Positions 25,513-33,944 of a stretch of 64,000 bases of DNA are shown here, in pieces (positions within the stretch are counted from its first letter, which is position 1; each line of letters opens with the position of its first letter). Both the position numbers and the translations under genes were made by a program. The stretch is from a bacterium (lineage in GTDB: Bacteria > Pseudomonadota > Alphaproteobacteria > Acetobacterales > Acetobacteraceae), in contig JAMFRO010000022.1 in NCBI GenBank assembly GCA_026224825.1, forward strand, positions 1 to 64,000, given 5' to 3'. The notes under the pieces were generated by a model that was not told the DNA's origin, did not search any database, and was given only the letters and a program-made list of their open reading frames with translations.

Positions 25513-25959
25513 TTAATGCCCGGTGCTGCCGAACCCGCCGGCACCGCGTGCGGTTGCGTCCAGGTCATCAACCTCTTCCCATTCTGCGCGCACCACCGGC
25601 CCAAGTACGGCCTGGGCGATGCGCATGCCGCGCGTGACGGTGAAATGCTCCTCGGAGGCGTTGAGGACGATTATGCCGAGTTCGCCGCGATAATCTTCGT
25701 CGACGGTGCCGGGGGCGTTGGGGATTACGATGCCGTGTTTGAGGGCGAGGCCTGAGCGCGGGCGGATTTGCAGCTCATAGCCGGGGGGCAAAGCGATGCT
25801 GAAGCCGGTGGGGATAAGCGCGCGCTTGCCTGGTGCGATGATGACTGGTTTTTCCACTGCTGCCAGAACATCCGCCCCGGCTGCCCCGGCTGTGGCGTAA
25901 TGTGGCAGGTCCAGCCCCGCGCCGTGCGGCAGACGTTTGATTTTTACGCCAACGCTCAT
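25513..25959 (-). CDS. dut: Deoxyuridine 5'-triphosphate nucleotidohydrolase
   Basis: A 148-residue trimeric dUTPase that converts dUTP to dUMP, keeping uracil out of DNA and supplying dTMP precursor. The conserved motifs are visible in order: [48 protein letters not shown] and the C-terminal [10 protein letters not shown]. It lies 18 bp downstream of coaBC in a probable ubiE-coaBC-dut operon. Confidence 0.96.
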   Translation of the reverse strand: MSVGVKIKRLPHGAGLDLPHYATAGAAGADVLAAVEKPVIIAPGKRALIPTGFSIALPPGYELQIRPRSGLALKHGIVIPNAPGTVDEDYRGELGIIVLNASEEHFTVTRGMRIAQAVLGPVVRAEWEEVDDLDATARGAGGFGSTGH

Positions 25960-25977
25960 TCAAAAAATTCCTTACGA

Positions 25978-27165
25978 TTAGTTCCAGAGACGCAATGCCA
26001 CGATTTTTTCGACGAGTTTCTGTGCCAGTACGGTTTTGCTTTGGCGCGGCCAGGTCTCTACGCCCGTTTGGGTTATGAGCAGCACCTCGTTTTCGTCGCC
26101 GCCCATGATGCTGGTCTCGCCGACATTATTCGCTACGATCCAGTCGCAGCCTTTGCGCGCGCGTTTGGCGGTGGCGTGTTCCTGCAGTTTTTCCGTTTCT
26201 GCGGCAAAACCAATAACCAGGCGTGGCCGCTGTGGGCCGGGTTTGGAAATGCTTGCCAGAATATCCGGGTTTTCGGAGAGGTTGAGGGCAGGGGGGGTGC
26301 CGCTGCCGTCTTTTTTGAGTTTTTGCGCTGCGGCTTCAACATGCCAATCCGCTACGGCGGCGGCGCAGATGGCGATGTCCGCGGGGAGTGCTGCCTGTAC
26401 GGCATCATACATTTCGCGTGTGGTTTCAACTTTTACCAGTTCCAGGCCGAACGGAGCGGGCAGGTTTACCGGGCCGCTGATGAGGGTGACGCGCGCGCCT
26501 TGTGCCGCGAGGGCGGCTGCGATGGCATGGCCCTGCTTGCCGGAGCTGCGGTTGGCGAGGTAGCGCACGGGATCGATGGGCTCATGCGTGGGGCCGCTGG
26601 TGACGATGGCGTGTTTGCCCTTGAGCGGGCCGTGGTTGAGGGCGGCCTGGATGGCGGTGAGGATGGCTTGGGGTTCGGCCAGGCGGCCGGGGCCGAATTC
26701 GCCGCAGGCCATGGGGCCTTCGTCTGGCTGTACCAGCAGGATTCCGCGTTTTTGCAGGGTGGCGATGTTGGCCTGGGTGGCCTGGTGTTGCCACATGCGG
26801 ACGTTCATGGCTGGGGCTACCAGTACGGGTTTGTCCGTGGCGAGGAGCAGGGTGCTGGCGAGGTCGTCCGCCAGGCCGCCGGCCATTTTGGCGAGGATGT
26901 TTGCTGTTGCCGGGGCGACCACCACGAGGTCTGCGGCGCGGGAGAGTTCTATGTGGCCCATCTCGCTTTCATCGGTGAGGGAGAAGAGATCCTGGTAGAT
27001 TTTTGTGCCGGTGAGGGCCTGGAGGGAGAGGGGGGTGACAAATTGTTTTCCGGCCTCGGTGAGGACAGCGGTGACGGCAAGGCCGGATTTGGTGGCGAGG
27101 CGGACCAGCTCCAGGGCTTTGTAGGCGGCGATGCCGCCGCTGACGATGAGCAGGATGCGCTTCAT
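25978..27165 (-). CDS. coaBC: Phosphopantothenoylcysteine decarboxylase/phosphopantothenate-cysteine ligase
   Basis: A 395-residue bifunctional flavoprotein of coenzyme A synthesis. The N-terminal CoaC half shows LLIVSGGIAAYKALEL, the active-site APAMNVRMW and the substrate clamp MACGEFGPGRLAEP. The C-terminal CoaB half shows IVTSGPTHEPIDPVRYLANR then SSGKQG, and WIVANNVG. ATG 27165 overlaps the ubiE stop by 4 bp. The open frame continues upstream, but that part is antisense-like shadow within ubiE. Confidence 0.95.
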   Translation of the reverse strand: MKRILLIVSGGIAAYKALELVRLATKSGLAVTAVLTEAGKQFVTPLSLQALTGTKIYQDLFSLTDESEMGHIELSRAADLVVVAPATANILAKMAGGLADDLASTLLLATDKPVLVAPAMNVRMWQHQATQANIATLQKRGILLVQPDEGPMACGEFGPGRLAEPQAILTAIQAALNHGPLKGKHAIVTSGPTHEPIDPVRYLANRSSGKQGHAIAAALAAQGARVTLISGPVNLPAPFGLELVKVETTREMYDAVQAALPADIAICAAAVADWHVEAAAQKLKKDGSGTPPALNLSENPDILASISKPGPQRPRLVIGFAAETEKLQEHATAKRARKGCDWIVANNVGETSIMGGDENEVLLITQTGVETWPRQSKTVLAQKLVEKIVALRLWN

Positions 27166-27950
27166 AGCCGCCAGCCGGCGTGGATGGCGGCAATGCCGCC
27201 GGAGAGGTTGCGGTAGGTGACGCGCTCGAAGCCTGCTGCTTCGAACATGGATTTGAGTGTTTCCTGATTGGGGAACATGCGGATGCTCTCGGCGAGGTAT
27301 TGGTAGCTGTCCGCATCCTTGGCGATGAGCTGGCCGAGGCGGGGGAGGGCTTTGAAGGACCAGGCGTCGTAGAGAGGCTCCAGGGCGGCGATTTGGAGCT
27401 GGGAGAATTCCAGGACGAGGAAGCGGCCGCCGGGTTTTAGCAGCCGGTACGCCTGTTTGATGACGTTGTCCTTGTTGGTGCAGTTGCGCAGGCCGAAGGC
27501 CATGGAAATACGGTCGAAGCTGCCGTTGGGGAGGGGCAGGTTTTCGGCATCGGCGGGGAGGAAGGTGATGTCCGAGAGGTAGGCTTTGGCGGCGGCGCGG
27601 TCGCGGGCCACGTCCAGCATGGAGTCGTTGATGTCCGAGGCCGTGACCGGGCCGCCGCCGCGTTTTAGCCAGGCGAAGGAGATGTCTCCGGTGCCGGCGG
27701 CCAGATCCAGCAGGCGGTAATGCGGCCGGGGGTCCAGGGCGTTCAGAAACTCGTGCTTCCATAGGCGGTGGATGCCCAGAGACATCAGGTCGTTCATGAT
27801 GTCGTATTTCGGGGCCACGCTGTCGAAAACCTCGCGCACCTTGCTGGCCTTGGCCTCGCGCGGCACGGTTTTAAAGCCGAAATCGGCTGTTTCGTCCGCT
27901 TGCGTGCCCGCTTGCGTGCCTGCTTGCGTGGAAGAATTGTTTTGCTCCAT
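27162..27950 (-). CDS. ubiE: Ubiquinone/menaquinone biosynthesis C-methyltransferase
   Basis: A 262-residue class I methyltransferase with VREVFDSVAPKYDIMNDLMS, the SAM motif LLDLAAGTGDISFAWL, and MAFGLRNCTNKDNVIKQAYR and GRFLVLEFSQL, all UbiE hallmarks. It methylates the demethyl-quinone ring for respiration. The N-terminus has a small repeat TQAGTQAGTQAD. ATG 27950 is chosen over a TTG nine codons upstream that would touch the divergent mutM start; the start-to-start gap is then only 26 bp. It is followed by coaBC with a 4-bp overlap. Confidence 0.94.
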   Translation of the reverse strand: MEQNNSSTQAGTQAGTQADETADFGFKTVPREAKASKVREVFDSVAPKYDIMNDLMSLGIHRLWKHEFLNALDPRPHYRLLDLAAGTGDISFAWLKRGGGPVTASDINDSMLDVARDRAAAKAYLSDITFLPADAENLPLPNGSFDRISMAFGLRNCTNKDNVIKQAYRLLKPGGRFLVLEFSQLQIAALEPLYDAWSFKALPRLGQLIAKDADSYQYLAESIRMFPNQETLKSMFEAAGFERVTYRNLSGGIAAIHAGWRL

Positions 27951-27976
27951 GGACCCTAGTATAGCGTTGTTTTGCA

Positions 27977-28804
27977 ATGCCGGAACTCCCCGAGGTTGAG
28001 ACAGTGATGCGCGGCCTCGACGGGCACCTGACGGGCCGGCGAATTGCCGTGGCGCGGCTGAACCGGCCTGATATCCGATTTTTGGTGCCGCCCGAGCTGC
28101 CTGCGGTGCTTACGGGGGCGGTGGTGCTGGGGTTTCGGCGCCGCGGTAAGTACATTCTGATGCGGCTGGATAGCGGGTTTTCCGTGTTGATCCATCTTGG
28201 GATGTCTGGCCGGATGCTGCTGGATGCCGAGCCGGCGCTGCATGAGCATTTGCGGATTGAGACGGAAGGCGGGGGTGCTGTGGGGTTTGTGGACCCGCGC
28301 CGGTTTGGGGTGCTGGATTTGCTGCGGACGGCGGATGAGGATTCGCATAAGATGCTGGCGGGGATGGGGCCGGAGCCTTTGGGGAATGCGTTTTCCGGGC
28401 CTGTGCTGGCGGCGGCACTTAAGGGGAAGGTGACGGCCATTAAGGTGGCGTTGCTGGACCAGCGTGTTGTTGCGGGGATTGGGAATATTTATGCTTCCGA
28501 GGCGTTGTTCCGGGCTGGGATTGATCCGCGCCGGGAGGCGGGGAAGGTTTCGCGGGCGCGGATAGAGGCGCTGGTGCAGGCGATACGTGAGACGCTGTTG
28601 GAGGCGATTGCGGCGGGTGGGTCTAGCTTGCGGGATTATGTGCAGCCGAGCGGAGAGCTGGGGTATTTTCAGCACGCCTGGAAGGTTTACGCGCGGGAGG
28701 GGGAGAAGTGTGAGAGATGCCCTGGGGCGCCGGTGTGTGCGGGGATAAAGAGTATTACGCAGGGGGGGCGGAGTACGTTTTATTGTGCGCGGACGCAGAA
28801 GTAG
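27977..28804 (+). CDS. mutM: Formamidopyrimidine-DNA glycosylase
   Basis: A 275-residue bifunctional glycosylase/AP lyase that removes 8-oxoguanine and FaPy lesions. The catalytic N-terminus [13 protein letters not shown] is intact (Pro after the start Met). RRRGKYILM and the helix-two-turn-helix [20 protein letters not shown] are present. The C-terminal zinc-finger region reads [12 protein letters not shown] ... [12 protein letters not shown]: the fourth canonical cysteine (usually CPxCQ) is Thr, and an extra Cys lies near the second. It is divergent from ubiE. Confidence 0.95.
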   Translation: MPELPEVETVMRGLDGHLTGRRIAVARLNRPDIRFLVPPELPAVLTGAVVLGFRRRGKYILMRLDSGFSVLIHLGMSGRMLLDAEPALHEHLRIETEGGGAVGFVDPRRFGVLDLLRTADEDSHKMLAGMGPEPLGNAFSGPVLAAALKGKVTAIKVALLDQRVVAGIGNIYASEALFRAGIDPRREAGKVSRARIEALVQAIRETLLEAIAAGGSSLRDYVQPSGELGYFQHAWKVYAREGEKCERCPGAPVCAGIKSITQGGRSTFYCARTQK

Positions 28805-28969
28805 GGTGGCAAGGATGGGTGGGCCGCGGCTTAGCCCATTGACCACGGCGAGGTGTGATGAACGTGCTACACTGCCGCCTCACGCGGACGATCGTTGCGG
28901 TTAGGGATATTCCCTGATAGGCAGGCAGTCAAAATAGTAAGCTATTTTTTGCATACACAAGGGGACACG

Positions 28970-29482
28970 ATGAAGAAGATACTTATGTTCGCGGTCTTTC
29001 TTGCTTTGTCCAACTGCGCGATACCGCCGACATATCAGGCACCAGCGGACATAACACCGCAAACAGGGGCATCTCTGACAGGAATCGTTGTCCCTATGGC
29101 CAACCTCGTCTCGACTGGTACACATATTTGTGTTGAGGCCGTGGATGGCGCGTGGCCAAGATACGGTTTCAGTCGGGCATGCGACAAACCGCTCTTAATT
29201 TCATCAGGAATACATAACATAGAAATCTCGGCGGATTTCCATCCCTTCCCGGCAGAATCTGGCTTCACAACGGTAACGGTAAAATTGGCGGCCGGTCAGT
29301 CCTATTTCATACGGGCGACCGGCGGCCCGGTACCATTCACAAATTCCAACGGGCTAGCGTCACTGCCAGCATCGGGTTTAACAGTTTGGATCGAGTCAGC
29401 TCAGGGTGTGCCGGTTGTTGAAAAGACGATGATTACATTGCAACAGCCGGACACGGTCCCGGTCGTGGTTTTCGCTAAGTAA
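28970..29482 (+). CDS. Hypothetical lipoprotein
   Basis: A 170-residue protein with a lipoprotein signal: MKKILMFAVFLALSNC, hydrophobic core followed by a Cys at 16. The mature part is rich in Thr/Ser/Pro with strand-like segments (HNIEISADFHPFPAES, FTTVTVKLAAGQSYFIRAT), resembling small beta-sandwich envelope proteins. ITLQQPDTVPVVVFAK ends it. AGGGGAC lies upstream of the ATG. No family is assigned. It has a lower GC content than adjacent genes and sits in a 1-kb accessory patch with repeats and a broken GNAT gene. Confidence 0.6.
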   Translation: MKKILMFAVFLALSNCAIPPTYQAPADITPQTGASLTGIVVPMANLVSTGTHICVEAVDGAWPRYGFSRACDKPLLISSGIHNIEISADFHPFPAESGFTTVTVKLAAGQSYFIRATGGPVPFTNSNGLASLPASGLTVWIESAQGVPVVEKTMITLQQPDTVPVVVFAK

Positions 29483-29601
29483 ATTTGAGATCGACGGGCA
29501 GCCAAGAATGGGAGCAGCATAACCCATCGCATCACGCGCACGAACGCCATTGGCCAGCATTCAGACGGGAAAATTAGAGAATAATCACAAGAGGTGCTGA
29601 T

Positions 29602-29952
29602 GTGAGTGGCTACGAACTGCGGCCAATTAATCCAGATGATCTCGAAATCATCTGCCGTCACCGTCACGAGATGTTTAAAGTTTCGGGCCGCACCGATGAG
29701 ATGGTCGCTCCTATGACGGAGCATTTCCGGCCATGGCTGAAGCCAATGCTGGAAGACGGAAGGTATTTTGGCTGGTTTATCACCTCCACCGGCCGTGTGC
29801 TCGCTGGTATGGGGATGATGGTCATCGATTGGAGGAACAGGCTCACTAAATCGAACATAGGAACATGGTTTTCGTCATTGCGAGCGCAGCGAAGCAACCC
29901 ATCTTTCGAGATGCGGCAGACAAGATGGGTTGCTTCGCTGCGCTCGCAATGA
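29602..29952 (+). pseudogene. Truncated GNAT-family acetyltransferase gene
   Basis: The first ~75 residues (YELRPINPDDLEIICRHRHE, then MFKVSGRTDEM and GWFITSTGRVLAGMGMMVIDW) match the N-terminal half of GNAT acetyltransferases, which normally exceed 150 residues. The frame then enters non-GNAT sequence and runs into a perfect 32-bp-arm palindrome (29874-29953), ending at its far side. The acetyl-CoA-binding half is missing, so the gene is probably non-functional. GTG start with AGAGG upstream. Confidence 0.6.
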
Positions 29953-29953
29953 C
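29874..29953. repeat. Large perfect palindromic repeat (REP-like)
   Basis: Two exact 32-bp arms (29874-29905 and 29922-29953) are separated by 16 bp. The left arm starts GTCATTGCGAGCGCAGCGAA and continues GCAACCCATCTT. GTCATTGCGAGCGNAGCGAAGC is a widespread bacterial palindromic repeat. It truncates the GNAT gene and ends 5 bp from the DUF1272 stop codon. Confidence 0.9.
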
Positions 29954-29957
29954 GGCG

Positions 29958-30206
29958 TCACACCGTCGCCACGCACCCACCCGGCCTCAGATAGCGCTCC
30001 GCCGAGCCCGGTGCTTCCGCCAGCAGATGCGCTGGGCGGCTGGGGCGGCGCAGCAGATCGCCCCCGCAGTTTGGGCATTTGCCTTGTAGTATTTCCGTCG
30101 CGCAATCGCGGCAGAAGGTGCATTCAAATGAGCAGATGAAGGCGTCGCTGCTGTCTGGTGGCAGGTCGTGGTCGCAGCATTCGCAGTTTGGACGCAGCTC
30201 CAGCAT
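29958..30206 (-). CDS. DUF1272 domain protein, small cysteine-rich (zinc-binding)
   Basis: An 82-residue protein starting LELRPNCECCDHDLPPDSSD and containing CSFECTFCRDCA and KCPNCGG. The four spaced Cys pairs look like zinc-binding treble-clef or ribbon sites, the pattern of DUF1272. Function is unknown. GGGAGAGG precedes the ATG. It is separated from the upstream catalase gene by a terminator, so it may rely on read-through or its own promoter. Confidence 0.85.
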   Translation of the reverse strand: MLELRPNCECCDHDLPPDSSDAFICSFECTFCRDCATEILQGKCPNCGGDLLRRPSRPAHLLAEAPGSAERYLRPGGCVATV

Positions 30207-30220
30207 GTTTCCTCTCCCGT

Positions 30221-30257
30221 AAAAAAAACGCGGCGTGGTTCACATGGCCACGCCGCG
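30221..30257 (-). terminator. Rho-independent terminator of the catalase gene
   Basis: On the minus strand, a perfect 10-bp stem CGCGGCGTGG/CCACGCCGCG (arms 30248-30257 and 30229-30238) is followed by eight T (30221-30228). It lies about 45 bp after the catalase stop. Confidence 0.9.
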
Positions 30258-30300
30258 TCCGAAATTTTGTCACCCTTCAAACAGCGTTGGGTGCCAAAAT

Positions 30301-31785
30301 TTACTCTGCCGCCTGTGCCGGAGAAATCTCCGACTCAGGAATTCCCAGGGCTTTTGCTACACCGCGCCCATAGGCTGGATCAGCCCGCAGGCAATTGCCG
30401 ATGTGCCGCAGTTGGATGAATTTTGGGGCGCCGCCGACGGAGCGGGCGGTGTTCTCGAAGAGCAATTGCTGCTTCTCCGGTGTTAGCAGGCGGAACAGGG
30501 CGCCTGGTTGGGAATAATAATCCCCGTCCTCGCGATGGTTCCAATGGTCCGCGGCGCCTTCAATGCTCAGCGGCGGCTCGCGGAAGTCTGGCTGCTCCTT
30601 CCAGTCGGAATAGGAATTGGGCTCATAGCCGATCCGCGCGCCGTGGTTGCCGTCCACCCGCATTTGGCCGTCGCGGTGGTAGGAGTGCACCGGGCATTTC
30701 GGCGCATTCACGGGGATGAGGCTGTGGTTGACGCCGAGACGGTAGCGCTGCGCATCGCCATAGGAGAACAGGCGGGCTTGCAGCATTTTATCGGGTGAGA
30801 CGGAAATGCCGGGGACGAGGTTGCCGGGGTTGAAGGCGGATTGTTCCACTTCCGCGAAGAAGTTTTCCGGGTTGCGGTTCAGCTCCATCACGCCGACTTC
30901 GATGAGCGGGTAATCGGCATGCGGCCACACTTTGGTGAGGTCGAACGGGTTATACGGGACTTTCGCGGCATCGGATTCCGGCATGATCTGAACTTCCAAG
31001 GTCCAGCGCGGGAAGTCCTGATTTTCGATGGCGTCGAACAGATCGCGCTGGTGGCTTTCGCGGTCTTTGCCGACGATGGCTTCGGCTTCGGCGTCGGAGA
31101 GGTTTTTGATGCCCTGATGCGTGCGGAAATGGAATTTTACCCAATGCCGCTCATTGGCCGCGTTGATGAAGGAGAAGGTGTGGGAGCCGAACCCATGCAT
31201 GTGGCGGTAGCTGGCGGGGAGGCCGCGGTCGGACATCACGATTGTGACCTGGTGCAGCGCTTCGGGCAGTGAGGTCCAGAAATCCCAGTTGTTCTGGGCG
31301 CTGCGCAGGTTGGTTTTTGGGTCGCGCTTTATCGCATGGTTGAGGTCGGGGAATTTCAGCGGGTCGCGCAGGAAGAACACGGGTGTGTTGTTGCCGACGA
31401 GATCCCAATTGCCCTCTTCGGTGTAGAATTTCACGGCGAAGCCACGAATGTCGCGCTCGGCATCCGCCGCGCCGCGTTCGCCGGCCACGGTGGTGAAGCG
31501 CGCGAATAATTCGGTCTTTTTACCTACCTCGGAGAAGATTTTGGCCCGCGTATATTTGGTGATGTCGTTGGTGACGGTAAAGCTGCCGTAAGCGCCCGAG
31601 CCCTTGGCGTGCATGCGGCGTTCGGGGATCACCTCGCGGTCGAAATGCGCCAGTTTTTCGAGCAGCCACACGTCCTGCATCAGCAGCGGGCCGCGCGGTC
31701 CGGCTGTTATTGCGTTCTGGTTATCCACCACCGGCGCGCCGAAGGCGGTTGTCAGTTTTGGTTTGTTGTTGGTCTCATCGGCCAT
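30301..31785 (-). CDS. Monofunctional heme catalase
   Basis: A 494-residue catalase that splits hydrogen peroxide. The distal histidine motif is [18 protein letters not shown] at about 54-71, the asparagine region [15 protein letters not shown], and the proximal heme tyrosine motif [14 protein letters not shown] near 335-348. Length corresponds to a small-subunit (clade 3-like) enzyme. ATG 31785 is chosen for its GAGGAG site; a start 19 codons upstream is weaker. A terminator follows. OxyR-type control is plausible, but no site was identified. Confidence 0.95.
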   Translation of the reverse strand: MADETNNKPKLTTAFGAPVVDNQNAITAGPRGPLLMQDVWLLEKLAHFDREVIPERRMHAKGSGAYGSFTVTNDITKYTRAKIFSEVGKKTELFARFTTVAGERGAADAERDIRGFAVKFYTEEGNWDLVGNNTPVFFLRDPLKFPDLNHAIKRDPKTNLRSAQNNWDFWTSLPEALHQVTIVMSDRGLPASYRHMHGFGSHTFSFINAANERHWVKFHFRTHQGIKNLSDAEAEAIVGKDRESHQRDLFDAIENQDFPRWTLEVQIMPESDAAKVPYNPFDLTKVWPHADYPLIEVGVMELNRNPENFFAEVEQSAFNPGNLVPGISVSPDKMLQARLFSYGDAQRYRLGVNHSLIPVNAPKCPVHSYHRDGQMRVDGNHGARIGYEPNSYSDWKEQPDFREPPLSIEGAADHWNHREDGDYYSQPGALFRLLTPEKQQLLFENTARSVGGAPKFIQLRHIGNCLRADPAYGRGVAKALGIPESEISPAQAAE

Positions 31786-32228
31786 AGCGCTCTCCTCTGT
31801 CTTTATCGGCACCCGTTCGGGCGGGGCTTGCGGATTAGCCATAATGGCATGTCCAGCATTTAACCTGGAGGAGAGAATATCAAGGCCTTGGTTATTTGTT
31901 AAATTGATATTTATGCTTAAATGTATTTAGTGTCTCGATTTAGTTCTGTAACCCGTTGTTCGGAGAGGCTTTTCTAACTGGTCGTTGGTGTTAAAAGGCA
32001 GCGTCTCACCAAGATTTCATGTTGCACACGGAAAGCCGGGAGTAGAGCCGGGTGCTGATGTTAAGGGGCTGTTTTGGGGGCTATTCTGTTGATTTTATTT
32101 GTCATTCCTGAGAAAGCGGAGTCCGTGACTCCCATGGCCTTGGGAGCCAGAGATCCCCGCTTTCGCGGGGATGACGAGGGAGAGAGAGCGGGGGTGACGG
32201 GGATGTAGGGGGGTGAAAGAGTTCTCAA
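31786..32228. other. 443-bp gene-free region between catalase and the GGDEF gene
   Basis: The part nearest the catalase (to about 31960) is AT-rich and would hold its promoter. The rest carries a palindromic dispersed repeat (32101-32175) and purine-rich filler. No protein-like frame or RNA gene was recognised. Confidence 0.6.
32101..32175. repeat. Dispersed palindromic repeat (GTCAT...ATGAC type)
   Basis: Starts GTCATTCCTGAGAAAGCGGA and ends CCCCGCTTTCGCGGGGATGAC in two overlapping parts, with an inner arm pair GACTCCCATGGCC/TTGGGAG. Its ends and the hairpin CCCCGCTTTCGCGGGG are typical of repeats scattered between genes in proteobacteria. Confidence 0.7.
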
Positions 32229-33338
32229 TTACGGCGTGGCGGAGCCTGCGGGCGAGGTGTCGTTGAGCTTGCCTACTACCACCTTGTTTCGCCCGGCGGC
32301 TTTGGCGCGGTATAGGCCGTTATCGGCGGCTTGTACCAGGGCGCGGGCTCCGGCATCCACATCCAGCCGGGCCACGCCGATGGAGATGGTGAATTTGCGA
32401 TGCGGGAATTCCGATCCCGCGACCAGCCCGCGTACACGTTCCGCTACCACAATGGCATCGGTAAGGTCGGTGGAGGGCAGGATGATGACGAATTCCTCGC
32501 CGCCGTAGCGGGCCAGGAAGTCGTAGGGGCGGAGTGAGGACATCAGTACGCGGGCTACGGATTGCAGGGCGGTGTCGCCCGCCGGATGGCCGAAGTTGTC
32601 GTTATATTCTTTGAAATTGTCGATATCGATGAGCAGCATCGAGAGTGGTGCGCCGGTGCGTTTGGCGCGGGAATATTCCTCCGTCAGCTTCTGGTCATAG
32701 GCGCGGCGGTTGGGCACGCCGGTGAGCGCATCGGTGATGTTCTGCTGGCCGAGTTTGGCATTGGCATCCGAAAGCCCGATCAGCGTGCGGCGCATTTCCA
32801 GCAATTCCTGGATCTGGCGTGAGAGGGTTTCCAGCGCCTGGCATTGTTCAGGGGCCAGGCTGCGGGCGCGCCGGTCCAGCACGGTGAGCGCGCCCAGAAT
32901 ATCGCCGGAGGGGGAGTAGATGGGCATGGCGGCGTAGAAGCGCAATTTGCCGCTGCCTTGCAGTAGCGGCAGGGCGGCAAACCCTTCATCGAGCCCCATA
33001 TCGGTGATCTGCATCACCCGGCCGGGGTGCTGCACCATGCGCTCACACAACAGCGGGCTGGGTGGCAGAGCCAGCGCCCGGTCGGCGAAATTGCCGGTGG
33101 AATGGCGCGATTTCACCCATTGGTGTTCGTGGTCGTAAAAACTGATCAGCGCCACGGGGGCGGCGCAGACATAGGCCGTCAGCCGCGCGATATCGTCGTA
33201 GGATTTTTCCGGCGCGCTATCGAGGATCTCATAGCTCTCAAGCGCCTGCAGCCGTGCCGCTTCTTCCTCTTCGCGGATAATCTGGTTCGCCAGCTTCGCC
33301 GCCGGCAGACTGTGCCGGACTTCGAATATCTCGTTCAC
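32229..33338 (-). CDS. GAF-GGDEF diguanylate cyclase
   Basis: A 369-residue cytoplasmic signalling protein. Residues of about 35-180 form a GAF-like sensor domain (LESYEILDSAPEKSYDDIAR, then APVALISFYD, RFYAAMPIYSPSGDILGALT). Residues of about 200-355 are a GGDEF domain with DALTGVPNRRAYD, LLIDIDNFKEYND and the active-site RYGGEEFVIILP, so it should make cyclic di-GMP. No RxxD inhibitory site is seen five residues before GGEEF. It has no membrane segment. It stands alone. Confidence 0.93.
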   Translation of the reverse strand: MNEIFEVRHSLPAAKLANQIIREEEEAARLQALESYEILDSAPEKSYDDIARLTAYVCAAPVALISFYDHEHQWVKSRHSTGNFADRALALPPSPLLCERMVQHPGRVMQITDMGLDEGFAALPLLQGSGKLRFYAAMPIYSPSGDILGALTVLDRRARSLAPEQCQALETLSRQIQELLEMRRTLIGLSDANAKLGQQNITDALTGVPNRRAYDQKLTEEYSRAKRTGAPLSMLLIDIDNFKEYNDNFGHPAGDTALQSVARVLMSSLRPYDFLARYGGEEFVIILPSTDLTDAIVVAERVRGLVAGSEFPHRKFTISIGVARLDVDAGARALVQAADNGLYRAKAAGRNKVVVGKLNDTSPAGSATP

Positions 33339-33479
33339 GACAATTACCTTTCCTAATGTGCGTTCATATTGCGCAGGAAAAGGTTAATTAAGCGTAAAAT
33401 CTGATGCGCGGGCGGTCCGATTGTAAAAATTCTTCAAGGTGGGATGTGGTTTTGATTAACCATTCCCACGGTGGTAATA

Positions 33480-33944
33480 TTAAAGCGCCTGCACCGCCTT
33501 TAAAACGTCTTCGGCATGGCCTGCGACTTTCACTTTTGGCCAGAGTTTGGCGATTTTGCCCTTGGCGTCCACGAGCACGGTGGAGCGTTCGATGCCCATG
33601 TATTTGCGGCCGTATAAAACCTTCTCCTGCCAGGCGCCGTAGGCTTCGATAACGGTGCCTTCGGGGTCCGAGGCGAGCGGAAATGCGAGTCCATAGGCGG
33701 CGGCGAACTTTTCCAGTGCTTTCATGCTGTCTTTCGACACGCCGATGACCGCGACTCCGAGGCTGGAGAAATCCGGCAGGACCTCCTGGAAGGCGCAGGC
33801 CTGTTTGGTGCAGCCCGGCGTGCTGGCGCGCGGGTAGAAATACAGCACGAAGGGCCTACCCTTGAGCCCTTTTAGAGACACCGTCCGCCCAGTTGTGGCG
33901 GGCAGGGTGAAATCGGGCGCTTTGGCCCCTTCGGTTAGGCTCAT
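33480..33944 (-). CDS. bcp: Thiol peroxidase / peroxiredoxin Bcp (PrxQ)
   Basis: A 154-residue AhpC/TSA-family peroxiredoxin with the motif FYPRASTPGCTKQACAFQE. The peroxidatic Cys45 and the Cys50 five residues later are the atypical 2-Cys PrxQ arrangement. DFTLPATTGRTVSLKGLKG precedes it. It reduces peroxides with thioredoxin. It overlaps the glnE stop by 4 bp and is the second gene of a glnE-bcp unit. Confidence 0.95.
   Translation of the reverse strand: MSLTEGAKAPDFTLPATTGRTVSLKGLKGRPFVLYFYPRASTPGCTKQACAFQEVLPDFSSLGVAVIGVSKDSMKALEKFAAAYGLAFPLASDPEGTVIEAYGAWQEKVLYGRKYMGIERSTVLVDAKGKIAKLWPKVKVAGHAEDVLKAVQAL

Noticed and set aside
25978-27762. N-terminally extended CoaBC (about 590 residues)
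   Set aside because: The additional ~200 codons are antisense-like Arg/Pro-rich sequence lying inside ubiE in another frame; the conserved CoaC start is at 27165.
28805-29601. A third inverted-repeat element around the lipoprotein gene
   Set aside because: The gene is AT-rich and flanked by oddities, but no matching inverted ends or direct 8-bp repeats were found on either side.
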